Part shown: positions 8,165-18,625 of the stretch, piece by piece
Layout of the letters: every line of letters begins with the position of its first letter
How positions within the stretch are numbered: position 1 is the stretch's first letter
Origin: UBA1309 sp047605645
GTDB lineage: Bacteria; Bacteroidota; Bacteroidia; Bacteroidales; Dysgonomonadaceae
Length of the DNA: 64,000 bases
NCBI GenBank assembly: GCA_047605645.1
Contig: JASGFJ010000027.1
Location: 6,833-70,832 of the forward strand
Reading direction: 5' to 3'
Translations under genes and position numbers: made by a program
Notes under the pieces: model-generated
What the model was told of the DNA's origin: nothing
Seen by the model: only the letters and a program-made list of their open reading frames with translations
Databases searched by the model: none

Positions 8165-9473
8165 AAAACAGAGAGATAAGGTTTATATCACATCTCTTTA
8201 AAAAGTAAAGAGATTCACAACGATTTCATCCAAAAAAAATGAATATATCATTCATTTACGCTAACTGAAAATTCAAGGCTAAGTTACAAAAAAGAAATTA
8301 TTCATTTTACAAAAAAGCTCAAAAAAAATTGGTTATTTTTACTAAACGAGAGAATGAACTATCAACAGTAACCAACTGATTCTGAAAACAAATAAAGAAT
8401 GTCACTTTATTTTGGCAATAAGCATCCTTTTGATATAAAACAAGCATTCAAAACAGCTATTTTTTTCTTTACAAAAGGACAGTACTTCTCTCTCCAATTA
8501 TTCCATTCCGGGCTTCACCCGACAGAGATAATCCCGATTGAAGTAAGCTCTTTTTCTCAGATTTAGCCTCATCGCTCCAAATAGATGACCATTACAAGAA
8601 AAGGGAGCAACTTTGCAAACTGAAATTTTAGGGAACAATTCCTCCGGATTCAAAACTGAACTTCCGGGCAATCGTTTTACAGAACAAACAAAGCTAAACA
8701 ACCGGATATACCCGTTTGCAATCATCCGTTCCGCTTCCGGAGCCTTGTTTGGGAGTAATTGCCGGCAACAATATTCATTTACTCCGGCAAATAGAATGGA
8801 ATTCTACACTGTTGCTCTTCATCAATGAAGTATGATAATATATACCACACATTGAAGACATTTGCCATACACAAGCAATTTACGGTGTTGCCCTGAATAA
8901 ATTTTTAGAATGGTGTGATTCGCATTACAAAGCAAGCACATCCCTAAAGAGCACAACAACGGACTAAAACTTAGAAAGCCAAAGCCTTCTGAAGAAGATA
9001 AAAAAGAAGCATTACAGAAGCCTATTTGCAATGATTTATACTAAAAAGTACGAGCCACATTCTATATATAAGGAATGTATTCCAGTAAGCAAACGTTCAT
9101 AATTAGCTGCAAGCAGATACACGCGTATTATACGTGATAATAAAAAATAGGAGGAATTGTATACCTAAAACTTATTTTATGGGGCTACTTACCAAAATAT
9201 AGCTTTACCTAAAGACAGAAGGATTTTCCCATTCCTGAATTATCCATTTAAAGAGACACAAGCTTGGCTATCGCTCACATTCGAAAAGAAACCTGAAATC
9301 AACCGTCATAAATGCGACGAGACAGTCACACCTTAACAAATCCATTCCGACTGCACCAATCACATACCAATTGCCTTCGCTCAAACAGAACCTTATTTTT
9401 GAAGTCAAACAAAAGAAACCGATAAACAGAATTCACACAAAGGGCAGAATTTGCAACGCCGGCAAAAGAGTCA
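8165..9473. other. Gene-poor intergenic region
   Basis: About 1.3 kb between hppA and the permease terminator. Open frames of 65-75 codons exist on both strands (for example 8498-8725 and 8613-8828), but they overlap each other, lack recognisable domains and lack convincing start sites; I do not call them genes. The region holds the second copy of a dispersed repeat (9100-9190). Otherwise nothing recognised. Confidence 0.5.
9100..9190. repeat. Diverged dispersed repeat (second family), copy 2
   Basis: TAATTAGCTGCAAG at the left and ATGGGGCTACTT at the right, with the A-rich middle (ATAAAAAATAGG) in the same place as in copy 1 at 5171-5263. A small palindrome GGAATGTATTCC lies about 20 bp to the left (9072-9083). 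Confidence 0.5.
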
Positions 9474-9520
9474 TAAAAAAATAAGTCCGGCATCAGAAAC
9501 CATATTCCATCCGCCGGACT
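9474..9520 (-). terminator. Terminator of the permease gene
   Basis: On the minus strand AGTCCGGC and GCCGGACT (9513-9520 and 9484-9491, loop 21 nt) are followed by a TTATTTTTTT tract (about 9483-9474). It lies about 50 bp behind the permease stop codon. Confidence 0.6.
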
Positions 9521-9570
9521 CAAGAATCAAATATAAATAGCCTGTAAACTTTCCCTCAGGCATTCATGTA

Positions 9571-11256
9571 TTATTTAGTTCTCCCCATCAAATTTCGGGT
9601 TACAAACAGAATTAAATGAATAGCTGCAAATATCAAAGAGAAATAAAGCAGGGCAAAGTCATTGGCTCCAAAATAGAAATGATGAAGTAAAGTCACAATT
9701 ACCAACACGACAGAAAGTATCAGACCAACAATTCCCACTAATCGGTTGGCCTGAGGAACAGTCTTAGGATCGGTACTGGTGAGTTTGCTGTGCCGAACTC
9801 CATAGAACAGATAAATATCCAATCCAACAATCATCCAGACAATCAAACGAATCCAGGTATCAAACGGAAGAAAAACCATCATAAAGAAACAAACAATAAT
9901 TCCTAAGACAGGAACAAGAGGCACCAACGGAGTACTGAAAGCACGAGGTGCTTCGGGCATTTTCTTTCGCATCACCATCACCCCAATACATACCAGAATG
10001 AATGCAAACAAAGTACCGATACTAGCCATTTCTCCAACGACCCTACCGGGTATGAAAGCAGCAAACAGGCTAACAAGCAACATAAAAAACAGATTCGCCT
10101 TATAAGGAGTTTTGAATCGGGAATGCACATGAGAAAAACGACGGGGAAGAAGTCCATCCTTACTCATCGAATAGAATACACGGCTTTGTCCCAAAAGAAG
10201 AACTAGAATGACAGAGGCATACCCTAAAAGAACAGCAACAAGAATACAGGTATTCAGCCACGGATAAGCAGGAACAACGATTCCGCCGGCCCCCATTTCA
10301 CCCATATTTTTAACCGCTATTGCTATCGGTGCAAGATGATCACCGGCATCACCGCTGTTGAAAGCTTTATAATTCACAACTCCTGTCATTACAAAAGCAA
10401 AAATGACATATAAAATCGTACAAATCAATAAAGAGCCTAGAATACCTATCGGCATCGATTTTTTGGGATTTTTTGTTTCCTGTGCAGCAGTACTGACAGC
10501 ATCAAACCCAATGTAAGCAAAAAAGACGACAGCAGCGGCACGGATAACTCCAGTCCACCCAAAATGTCCGAACTCTCCTGTGTTTTGAGGAATGAAAGGA
10601 ATATGGTTTTCGGGACGAATATATTTAAATCCGACTATAATGAAGATCAATACAATCGAAACTTTCAGAACCACAATAATGAGATTGAACAACGAAGATT
10701 CGCCTGTACCCTTTATCAGAATAAGTGAAGTGAGCACTACGATAAAAACTGCCGGAAGATTAATAATACCGTGTACGACTTGTCCCCCGACAAGTGCTGT
10801 ATCAAAAGGAGTCATTATCAATTCGGGAGGTAGTGAAAGGTCGAAAGCATGAAACAAAGCATTCAGGTAGCCCGACCAACTGGAAGCAACCGTAGCAGAC
10901 GCAACAGCATACTCCAACACCAAATCCCATCCGATTATCCAGGCTATGAATTCTCCCATTGTCGCATACGAATAAGTATAAGCACTTCCAGCTACCGGAA
11001 TCATAGAAGCAAACTCAGCGTAGCACAGTCCGGCAAAACAACACCCTAAAGCTGCAATCACAAACGAAAATACAATGGCAGGCCCGGCATAATTGGCAGC
11101 AGCCATACCGGTAATTGAAAACAGTCCGGCACCAATAATGGCACCGATTCCCAACGAAATCAGCCCCATCGAGCCCAGAGATTTTTTCAAAGCATGTTCA
11201 CCTGTACTTTGAGATTCACTTAACAGGTCTGCAAGCGGTTTTTTAGCAAATATCAT
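9571..11256 (-). CDS. APC superfamily amino-acid permease (cationic amino-acid transporter type)
   Basis: Twelve or more hydrophobic segments and the APC signature near the N-terminus (GIGAIIGAGLFSITG). Other conserved stretches: YAEFASMIPVAGSAYTYSY, FFAYIGFDAVSTAAQETKNP and SRVFYSMSKDGLLP, which place it near the YfnA/CAT branch. Substrate cannot be told from sequence. A longer frame starts at 11319, but the -7 box TATCTTTG at 11287-11280 shows that transcription begins after that codon; the ATG at 11256 (561 aa) is preferred. Single-gene transcription unit with a terminator at 9520-9474. Confidence 0.9.
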   Translation of the reverse strand: MIFAKKPLADLLSESQSTGEHALKKSLGSMGLISLGIGAIIGAGLFSITGMAAANYAGPAIVFSFVIAALGCCFAGLCYAEFASMIPVAGSAYTYSYATMGEFIAWIIGWDLVLEYAVASATVASSWSGYLNALFHAFDLSLPPELIMTPFDTALVGGQVVHGIINLPAVFIVVLTSLILIKGTGESSLFNLIIVVLKVSIVLIFIIVGFKYIRPENHIPFIPQNTGEFGHFGWTGVIRAAAVVFFAYIGFDAVSTAAQETKNPKKSMPIGILGSLLICTILYVIFAFVMTGVVNYKAFNSGDAGDHLAPIAIAVKNMGEMGAGGIVVPAYPWLNTCILVAVLLGYASVILVLLLGQSRVFYSMSKDGLLPRRFSHVHSRFKTPYKANLFFMLLVSLFAAFIPGRVVGEMASIGTLFAFILVCIGVMVMRKKMPEAPRAFSTPLVPLVPVLGIIVCFFMMVFLPFDTWIRLIVWMIVGLDIYLFYGVRHSKLTSTDPKTVPQANRLVGIVGLILSVVLVIVTLLHHFYFGANDFALLYFSLIFAAIHLILFVTRNLMGRTK

Positions 11257-11279
11257 ATCTTTTTGGTTGGTTATTTCTG

Positions 11280-11287
11280 CAAAGATA
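11280..11287 (-). promoter_or_regulatory. -7 box of the permease gene
   Basis: TATCTTTG on the minus strand, 24 bp upstream of the chosen ATG. It decides between two possible start codons. Confidence 0.5.
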
Positions 11288-11482
11288 GTCGTATGTTTCA
11301 CAAAAAGGGCACAAACCAATTAAAAAGATACTTTTCGCTCCAAAATACATCCATTTTGAATAAAACATCCGCACATAATTAATCTTTTTGACATCAATAT
11401 TCTTTTAGAAAGATAAATCTCTCAACCATAAAATTGAATTACCGGTATGGTAATAGAAGTTCGAAATCGAAAAAAAATAGCT

Positions 11483-11490
11483 ATTTTTGT
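11483..11490 (+). promoter_or_regulatory. -7 box of ettA
   Basis: TATTTTTG matches TAnnTTTG, 38 bp upstream of the ettA ATG. No strong -33 element seen. Confidence 0.4.
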
Positions 11491-11528
11491 AAAAAAACAA
11501 AGCATAATTATCACAACCAATTTCAGTT

Positions 11529-13214
11529 ATGGCAGACGATAAAAAAATTATTTTTTCGATGATTGGGGTCAGTAAAATCATCCCCCCTCAAAAACAAGTA
11601 TTAAAGAACATCTATCTTTCCTTCTTCTATGGGGCGAAAATCGGAATCATCGGATTGAATGGTTCAGGAAAGTCCACATTGATGAAAATCATTGCCGGTA
11701 TCGACAAAGAATATCAAGGAGAGATCGTATCAGATAAAAGTTTCTCTGTCGGTTATCTGGAACAGGATCCTCAACTCGATCCCACCAAGACCGTAAAAGA
11801 AATCGTACAGGAAGGAGTACAACCCATTATCGACCTACTCTCCGAATACGAAAGCATCAATGAAAAATTCGGCTTACCCGAATATTATGAAGATCCGGAC
11901 AAGATGGACAAACTCTTTGCCCGTCAGGCAGAATTGCAGGACAAAATTGATGCAGTGGATGCATGGAATCTCGACAATAAATTAGAGAGAGCAATGGATG
12001 CATTGCGCTGTCCTGACGGCGACGAATCCGTCGCCCATCTTTCAGGAGGAGAACGCCGCCGCGTCGCTTTATGCCGTTTACTCCTTCAAGAACCGGACGT
12101 GCTACTACTCGACGAGCCAACCAACCACCTGGATGCAGAATCCATCGACTGGCTGGAACAACACTTACAACAATACCAGGGAACAGTCATTTGTGTCACT
12201 CACGACCGTTACTTCCTGGATCACGTAGCAGGATGGATTCTCGAACTCGACCGCGGAGAAGGAATTCCCTGGAAAGGCAACTACACTTCCTGGTTGGAAC
12301 AAAAAACCAAGCGAATGGAACAGGAAGAGAAACAAGCGAGCAAACGCCGGAAAACACTTGAAAGAGAGCTAGATTGGGTGAGAATGGCTCCTAAAGCACG
12401 CCAGGCAAAAGGAAAAGCACGTTTGAATTCTTACGAAAAATTACTGAACGAAGATCAGAGAGATCGGGAAGAAAAGCTGGAGATATTTATCCCTAACGGT
12501 CCTCGCCTGGGCAATAAAGTGATTGAAGCACACGGTGTAGCTAAGGCATTCGGCGAGAAACTACTATTTGACGACCTAAACTTCATGCTGCCTCCTAACG
12601 GGATTGTAGGAATTATTGGACCGAATGGAGCCGGAAAAACAACTCTTTTCCGATTGATCCAAGGACTGGATACTCCCGACAAAGGAACATTTGAAGTGGG
12701 TGAAACGGTGAAAACAGCATACGTAGATCAGGCACACACAGCTATCGACCCAAACAAAACCGTATACCAGGTCGTTTCGGAAGGAGCAGAATTCATCCGC
12801 GTGGGAGGCAAAGAAATCAATGCACGTGCCTATCTGTCAAAATTCAATTTTGCCGGAGCCGACCAGGAGAAACTTACCGGAGTACTTTCGGGAGGAGAAC
12901 GCAATCGTCTCCATCTGGCTTTAACCTTAAAGGCAGAAGCCAATGTCTTGCTACTCGACGAGCCGACAAACGATATCGATGTAAATACGCTTCGGGCACT
13001 GGAGGAAGGATTGGAGAATTTTGCGGGTTGCGCGGTTGTCATTTCTCACGACAGATGGTTCCTCGACAGAATCTGTACACACATTCTGGCTTTCGAGGGA
13101 AACTCTGAGGTTTATTATTTCGAAGGTTCGTACAGCGAATACGAGGAAAACAAAAAAGCACGATTAGGAAATATTGAACCCAAAAGAGTGCGTTATCGCA
13201 AATTAATGAATTAA
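11529..13214 (+). CDS. ettA: Energy-dependent translational throttle protein EttA (ABC-F)
   Basis: ABC-F ATPase that binds the ribosomal E site and gates early elongation according to the ATP/ADP ratio. Two ABC domains without membrane segments: Walker A GLNGSGKST at 42-50 and GPNGAGKTT near 365; signatures LSGGERRR and LSGGERNR; LLLDEPTNHLD and LLLDEPTNDID. The P-site tRNA interaction motif region lies between them (RMAPKARQAKGKARLNSYE). 561 aa and the C-terminus RVRYRKLM fit EttA rather than antibiotic-resistance ABC-F proteins. Confidence 0.95.
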   Translation: MADDKKIIFSMIGVSKIIPPQKQVLKNIYLSFFYGAKIGIIGLNGSGKSTLMKIIAGIDKEYQGEIVSDKSFSVGYLEQDPQLDPTKTVKEIVQEGVQPIIDLLSEYESINEKFGLPEYYEDPDKMDKLFARQAELQDKIDAVDAWNLDNKLERAMDALRCPDGDESVAHLSGGERRRVALCRLLLQEPDVLLLDEPTNHLDAESIDWLEQHLQQYQGTVICVTHDRYFLDHVAGWILELDRGEGIPWKGNYTSWLEQKTKRMEQEEKQASKRRKTLERELDWVRMAPKARQAKGKARLNSYEKLLNEDQRDREEKLEIFIPNGPRLGNKVIEAHGVAKAFGEKLLFDDLNFMLPPNGIVGIIGPNGAGKTTLFRLIQGLDTPDKGTFEVGETVKTAYVDQAHTAIDPNKTVYQVVSEGAEFIRVGGKEINARAYLSKFNFAGADQEKLTGVLSGGERNRLHLALTLKAEANVLLLDEPTNDIDVNTLRALEEGLENFAGCAVVISHDRWFLDRICTHILAFEGNSEVYYFEGSYSEYEENKKARLGNIEPKRVRYRKLMN

Positions 13215-13239
13215 TTAAAGTTTTTTATTCTTATATTTA

Positions 13240-13278
13240 ACGGGCAAATCCAATAGTAACAGGATTTGCCCGTTTCTT
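13240..13278 (+). terminator. Terminator of ettA
   Basis: Stem ACGGGCAAATCC (13240-13251) and GGATTTGCCCGT (13262-13273), 10-nt loop, followed by TTCTTATT. Perfect 12-bp stem. Confidence 0.8.
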
Positions 13279-13346
13279 ATTAATATAAAGGAGATACAAA
13301 CTACACAGGATGAGAATGGATTGTGTGTAGAGAAAACTGAAAGAAA

Positions 13347-15746
13347 GTGTACACGAATCACACCCCAACATACCTTGTTATTTTGCTGATTCTGATCCTA
13401 AGTGGCCTATGCGTTTCACTGAGTTCTCAGAGTCAGAATACCTCTATAGCGCCGTATGAGCAGTTGGAAATCGGCGACACCTCCATTGTATCACTAAAAC
13501 TACCACCGAAAGGAGCGGATGACAAGTTACTCCTTCCCAAATCGGTTAAATTCAGAAGTACAAAAGAAGCTCTAAGCATCGCGAGAAATGTGATTAAGCA
13601 CAAAAAAAGTTATCTGTATACCTCTGAAGCCTATTGCAACTACGACGTTTACGATAAACTGATGCTTGCCTGCTATAATTTCGATCCTGAAAATAAATAC
13701 ATGCGCAGATGGCCCTTTCTGAAAATATATTCCGACACCACATTAGTGGGTCGGAAATCGATACTGCCTTTTGCGATGTACGAGGCCTACACTTCCAATT
13801 TTCACAGAAAGGAGAATAATTTATTCAAACAAATAGTAAGAGGGAGACACATCTATGGCATTACCGACGAACTCCATGCGGAAGATTTGTGTGAAGATTT
13901 AATCAGGACGTTAGAAAATGTAGATATCAGAAACAATGACTTTCGTATCTACTTCAACAAAATTATCTCTCCGCTAAACGACACTTACGGCACAAACTTT
14001 TATAGATGGCAAATCATGGATACGGTACAAATAGAAGGAAAACCATACACCGTACTTGCCTTCCGCCCAAGTTCTTTGCTTGAGCTCGGGTTTACAGGAA
14101 ATATTTATGTCTCGACAGATGGCAACTATTCAATAAAGAAGTCTGTTATGAAAATTTCCCGCGCCATGGATCTTAACTTCATCGAAGAATTTTTGATATC
14201 CCGAGAATATCTGGAACTTCCGACAAAAATATGGATCCCGACAAAAACCAGTGTGATTTCCAAGGTTTCATTTTATGGAATTATCAAAAACTGGGTGGAA
14301 TTCGGGCGTTCATACGACAATTTTCAATTTTCCCCGGCACCCGACTCCGTGTATAAAATGGACAAGAGAATTGCTTTCGACAAAGGCTATCTCCGTAAAG
14401 ACAACTCCTTCTGGGAAAGCAAACGTGTTCTTCCGTTCACCGTTAAAAGCAATGAATATATCACCGATAGCATCGTGAAGCATGTCACAAGAATCCCAAC
14501 AATCAAATATTCTACCGCTGCATTTAATTTTCTGACAACCAGCTATTTTCCATTATCCAAAGATCCGATGAAGAACAAGCTGAATATTGGCTCCTTCGAC
14601 ACCTTCTACAGTATGAATACCATAGAGGGCAGCCGATTGAGACTATCAACATTTACAACAGCAAACCTCCATCCACACCTCTTTTTGTCGGGATATGGCG
14701 CTTATGGTTTTAAAGATGAAAAATTCAAATATTCGATGGAAACAATCTGGGCCTTCAACAAACCACTTTTGTATCCAAAGGAATTTCCTCAAAACAACCT
14801 TTCTTTTACATACGAATACGATCTAAACGCACTGGGAGAGAACAATCTGTATGTCAAAAAGAACAACATTTTGTTATCACTGCTTCGAAACCGGAACCTG
14901 CAACGCATGACCTACGCACGGCGATACCAACTGACCTATATCAAAGAATACCTAAATGGGTTATCTTTTCAATTGTTATTCAAATCACAAGAAGAAAGGC
15001 CAGCCGGAACCTTCATGTTTGAAAAATACAATGCCGAAGGAATGCGAACCCGGGTCAATCAGATGCAGACTTCCGAAATAACGACCATCATGCGGTTTGC
15101 CAGCAAAGAAAGATTTCTTCTCCGCAACTATGAAAGGAAAGAACTCCCCGGTGAACGGTTTGTTGTCAGCCTGACAAACACCATTGGATTGAAAGATTTT
15201 CTGGATGGCGAATACGGATATTACAGAGCACAGCTACATATTATTAAAGATTTCTGGCTGGCAAGCTTCGGACAACTAAAGTCGTCTTTCAAACTCGAAA
15301 AAGTATGGGGAACACTCCCCTACCCGCTGCTCTTATCGCCCAATGCAAATAATTCCTACACTCTTCAAAACGAAACTTTTTACCTGATTCACCCGTTGGA
15401 GTTCATCAACGATCGCCAATTTTGCTGGGATATAGATTACAATATGCGAGGATGGCTTTTCAGACAAATCCCGCTAATAAAACGTCTTCGGTTGAGAGAA
15501 GTAATCGGAATTTCGGGCTTTTGCGGAAAATTATCCCCTAAAAACCTTCCGGAAAACAGTCATAACCTCTTAATCTACCTTCCCGACAGCAGACTTATGG
15601 AGCCGGGAAAACCATATATAGAAGCAAACCTGGGGCTAGGAAACATCTTGCGAATTCTTCGCTTCGACTACATTCGCCGGCTGACTTACCTGCAGGGCAA
15701 TGTCAAACGAAGCGGATTTCGGGTTTCTGCCCAATTGCGTTTCTGA
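13347..15746 (+). CDS. DUF5686-family outer-membrane protein
   Basis: 799-aa exported protein with a hydrophobic signal segment at about residues 9-25. The domain after it (region around FRSTKEALSIARNVIKHKK and a Tyr-rich Y..Y.K.. pattern) and the C-terminal half rich in alternating hydrophobic beta strands fit DUF5686, a Bacteroidetes outer-membrane family of unknown role. Many members begin with a carboxypeptidase-like regulatory domain; that domain is absent here. The start is a GTG at 13347 because no ATG fits the signal peptide. The PorD-like gene follows after 65 bp, suggesting co-transcription. Confidence 0.7.
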   Translation: MYTNHTPTYLVILLILILSGLCVSLSSQSQNTSIAPYEQLEIGDTSIVSLKLPPKGADDKLLLPKSVKFRSTKEALSIARNVIKHKKSYLYTSEAYCNYDVYDKLMLACYNFDPENKYMRRWPFLKIYSDTTLVGRKSILPFAMYEAYTSNFHRKENNLFKQIVRGRHIYGITDELHAEDLCEDLIRTLENVDIRNNDFRIYFNKIISPLNDTYGTNFYRWQIMDTVQIEGKPYTVLAFRPSSLLELGFTGNIYVSTDGNYSIKKSVMKISRAMDLNFIEEFLISREYLELPTKIWIPTKTSVISKVSFYGIIKNWVEFGRSYDNFQFSPAPDSVYKMDKRIAFDKGYLRKDNSFWESKRVLPFTVKSNEYITDSIVKHVTRIPTIKYSTAAFNFLTTSYFPLSKDPMKNKLNIGSFDTFYSMNTIEGSRLRLSTFTTANLHPHLFLSGYGAYGFKDEKFKYSMETIWAFNKPLLYPKEFPQNNLSFTYEYDLNALGENNLYVKKNNILLSLLRNRNLQRMTYARRYQLTYIKEYLNGLSFQLLFKSQEERPAGTFMFEKYNAEGMRTRVNQMQTSEITTIMRFASKERFLLRNYERKELPGERFVVSLTNTIGLKDFLDGEYGYYRAQLHIIKDFWLASFGQLKSSFKLEKVWGTLPYPLLLSPNANNSYTLQNETFYLIHPLEFINDRQFCWDIDYNMRGWLFRQIPLIKRLRLREVIGISGFCGKLSPKNLPENSHNLLIYLPDSRLMEPGKPYIEANLGLGNILRILRFDYIRRLTYLQGNVKRSGFRVSAQLRF

Positions 15747-15811
15747 ATACTCACAATAAAGAATATACTGTTCCGTTTCAAATAGATAAACAATCTTCAA
15801 CATTGTTGAAT

Positions 15812-16699
15812 ATGAAAAAAATATTTCTCATCGCCGCAATGTGTTTCTGCATTCATCTCCTTCAGGGACAAGAACTGAATGCCAAACTGACATTGAACAC
15901 ATCCAAAATAGCAGGTTCGGAAAAATCGGTTTTCACAACCCTTCAAAATTCACTGGAGCAATTACTTAACGGGACAAAATGGACAGAGACCAATTTTGCA
16001 TCGAATGAAAAGATAGAATGCAGCTTTACGCTGATTTTAAACTCGATATCGGACAATACGTTCTCCGGTGAGCTGCAAGTTACCTCCTCGCGTCCGGTAT
16101 ATAACGCGTCCTACACAACACCGATGTTCAATTTCCGCGATGTGAACATTACATTCAACTACACCGAAGGAGAAACCCTTCAATATTCGCCAAATGACAT
16201 TTCAAGCAACCTGATAGCTACAATGGCCTACTACGCCTACATTGTTATCGGACTGGACTTCGACTCCTTTGCCATGAACGGTGGTGCCCCTTATTTTCAG
16301 ACAGCTATGCAGATTGTAAATGCGGCTCAGGCGCTGAATGTAAAAGGATGGGCAGCTTTCGACAACAACAAGAATCGTTATGCTCTGGCTCTGGCCCTAA
16401 CCGAAGAGAGCATGAAGCCATTTCACGAGATGTGGTACCAGTATCATCGCCTGGGAATGGATGATCTGGCAGCAAATGTCAATCGGGGAAGGACACAGAT
16501 CAGCTCTTCTCTGGATGCGCTTTCAAAAATAAAAAACATCCGTACCGCCAATGTGGCGATTGCATTCTTTGGTGATACAAAATTGGAGGAAATAGGCCAG
16601 GTATTTGGCCAGGCATCTTCCGACCAGAAACAATCCTTGTACAAACTTCTAAATGAAATATATCCGACAAAGACTTCTGTTCTGAATAAACTGAAGTAA
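15812..16699 (+). CDS. porD: PorD-like protein (DUF4835)
   Basis: Exported protein of 295 aa with signal peptide (cleavage after LLQGQ, about residue 20). The sequence fits DUF4835 across its length, a family annotated in Bacteroidetes as T9SS protein PorD; conserved stretches include RPVYNASYTTP, YYAYIVIGLDFDSF and GWAAFDNNKNRY. A TTG at 15803 is in frame but the ATG at 15812 gives a normal signal peptide. Its presence agrees with the T9SS sorting domain found on the 1932-aa protein at 30614-36412. The direct role of PorD in secretion is family knowledge, not shown here. Confidence 0.75.
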   Translation: MKKIFLIAAMCFCIHLLQGQELNAKLTLNTSKIAGSEKSVFTTLQNSLEQLLNGTKWTETNFASNEKIECSFTLILNSISDNTFSGELQVTSSRPVYNASYTTPMFNFRDVNITFNYTEGETLQYSPNDISSNLIATMAYYAYIVIGLDFDSFAMNGGAPYFQTAMQIVNAAQALNVKGWAAFDNNKNRYALALALTEESMKPFHEMWYQYHRLGMDDLAANVNRGRTQISSSLDALSKIKNIRTANVAIAFFGDTKLEEIGQVFGQASSDQKQSLYKLLNEIYPTKTSVLNKLK

Positions 16700-16874
16700 T
16701 TTTTGCGGGAGTGTAATGGCATATTTCAAACTCATCAGAAAATACGGAACTTCGTGTTTCCTGAAGAGATAAACTACACCCGGAAAGAAGGTATTTATCG
16801 AACTCCTGCTGTCAATAAAGTATTGCCTATATTGGAGAGGATGGAGTTCTGATTATAGAAAATCACATAACAAA

Positions 16875-16900
16875 AAAGGATTGCAAAATTGCAATCCTTT
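16875..16900 (-). terminator. Terminator of the initiator tRNA gene, possibly bidirectional
   Basis: AAAGGATTGC (16875-16884) and GCAATCCTTT (16891-16900), loop 6 nt. On the minus strand it is followed by TTTTTTG; on the plus strand by CTCTTT, so it may also serve the PorD-like gene. Confidence 0.75.
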
Positions 16901-16908
16901 CTCTTTAG

Positions 16909-16980
<72 letters not shown>

Positions 16981-17104
16981 ATTTCATGATGCAAAGGTAG
17001 ACAAAATTTATTCAAAACCAAACATTCCCGCACCTTTTTATAAAATAAAATCCCCCTATCCGAACATCCAACTGAGGATAAGCAGATTAGACAGGTATTT
17101 TTTT

Positions 17105-18511
17105 TCACCATTTGTATGTTATTCCAAATCCGACAAACTCCTTATACTGAAAATATCCCAATGACGCGCTTTTATTTGCAACGCCGACTCCATCGTCATA
17201 CCTCATATAAAGATACAAAGAGGAAGACAAGAGGCGTGTAAACGCAAAATCAAACTTATTTTCACTTTCCATCACCACTTTTGAATAACTTGTAAAGTAC
17301 CTCCATCGGGAGGTCAAGGTTGCATAACGATTATAAGAATACACCAGATTCAGATTGTAAGTAGATCCCAAATCCAAATTAGCCTTCTTTCCCTGAGTCA
17401 CCCCAAATTTAGTAACATCAACTCCCGTGTCTGCAACATATACATAATTCAGAGAGAATGGAGACAAATCGAGAGTAAGTGCCAACTTGCGAAACTTATA
17501 CGCAGGAGAAGTTTTTGTCAAACTGTATGTCATACCAATACCGGTATTTACCTGAAAAGGTGAAAACAAAGCTGCTGATTTTACTCCCGAGTTTACACCA
17601 TACATATTAAACAGGGATGTTTTGATTTCATTCTTAATGGAATAAGACCATTTTGTTTGGGCGGCATCAATTCCAATTACAGAATAGATGCGTAAATAAT
17701 CATCATTGACACTTATCTTATGTAATGAATCGGCCGGTGTGCTTTGAAAGTTTAGCTTCCATTCGAAAGTATTATTCCAGGAAACTTTATTTTTGCGGTA
17801 GTTGAGTAGTATCTTATGATAATTGCTCACACTGTAATTATTCACCCCTCCCGAAGACCAATTATCCGAAAACTGATTTTGATTGGCCTGCAAAGTATGC
17901 TCACCGGATTTCGTCCAGTAAATTCTTCTGGGGATAAATTTTTGAACATTGATAGTTGTATTTATCTCATTTTTCCTGCCGACGATTTCTTTTTTTAGCT
18001 CCTTCGGAGAAACAAGCTCTTGATCTTCGATGGAAGGAAGGTTCTTAAATCCGAAAATAGAATATTGAACAGCACTCAAATTCTGTGTATAAAAATTCTG
18101 CCGAACAGCTTTCCGCCATTGATTCCGCTCAATTTTAGACTGAAATGTCTTGTCACGGGGAAGCAGATGGAAGGCCCACTGCGTCTGAGAAGTGCTGTCC
18201 GAATTATAAAAATTCAAATTACTCGGAAGGATACGCCCATCAAAGACCACCGGCAAAAAAATAGGATTAAAAAACATGGTGTCTCGAAACGATAGGGATG
18301 AATTGACGGGGGTCCAATTATTGATCGGAATCAATATCCCATTCTGCCTCACAAATTTTGTCGAATCCGGATTATATTGATTAATAATATTCGAAAAATT
18401 CACCACAGATTGTCTCTTGCCACCTAAAGCCGCCTGAGCAGTTGAAGCCATAAACAACAAACAGAAAGCGGAAAACAAAGTAACTTTATTTATACTAGTC
18501 ATACCTTTCAT
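17105..18511 (-). CDS. DUF3078-family outer-membrane beta-barrel protein
   Basis: 468 aa with an N-terminal signal peptide (hydrophobic segment ending in AQAA, about residue 28). The central Trp-rich stretch WTKSGEHTLQANQNQFS..WSSGG is the hallmark of DUF3078, followed by alternating beta strands and a C-terminal aromatic residue (YKW), as expected for an outer-membrane barrel. The first 150 residues are a less conserved extension. Function unknown. The neighbours on both sides are unrelated and it appears to be a single-gene unit. Confidence 0.75.
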   Translation of the reverse strand: MKGMTSINKVTLFSAFCLLFMASTAQAALGGKRQSVVNFSNIINQYNPDSTKFVRQNGILIPINNWTPVNSSLSFRDTMFFNPIFLPVVFDGRILPSNLNFYNSDSTSQTQWAFHLLPRDKTFQSKIERNQWRKAVRQNFYTQNLSAVQYSIFGFKNLPSIEDQELVSPKELKKEIVGRKNEINTTINVQKFIPRRIYWTKSGEHTLQANQNQFSDNWSSGGVNNYSVSNYHKILLNYRKNKVSWNNTFEWKLNFQSTPADSLHKISVNDDYLRIYSVIGIDAAQTKWSYSIKNEIKTSLFNMYGVNSGVKSAALFSPFQVNTGIGMTYSLTKTSPAYKFRKLALTLDLSPFSLNYVYVADTGVDVTKFGVTQGKKANLDLGSTYNLNLVYSYNRYATLTSRWRYFTSYSKVVMESENKFDFAFTRLLSSSLYLYMRYDDGVGVANKSASLGYFQYKEFVGFGITYKW

Positions 18512-18625
18512 ATTAACACATTACCTATAGGATCCAGTTTTGCGACAGCTCACTCTGCCATTTTTCACAAAATCTGGACATATATATTTTCAAAGATATA
18601 TGTTCTGTTTCGAAAGAAAACGGAT

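Noticed and set aside
8498..9523. Short open frames of 65-75 codons on both strands
   Set aside because: They overlap, lack domains and start sites, and the region contains a dispersed repeat.
13347..16699. DUF5686 and PorD-like genes as part of a complete T9SS gene cluster
   Set aside because: Core T9SS genes (porK, L, M, N, sov) are not in the window; only the PorD-like gene has a T9SS annotation.
18579..18604. AT-only inverted repeat ACATATAT/ATATATGT as a terminator or operator
   Set aside because: Very weak stem, no U-run and likely by chance in AT-rich DNA.
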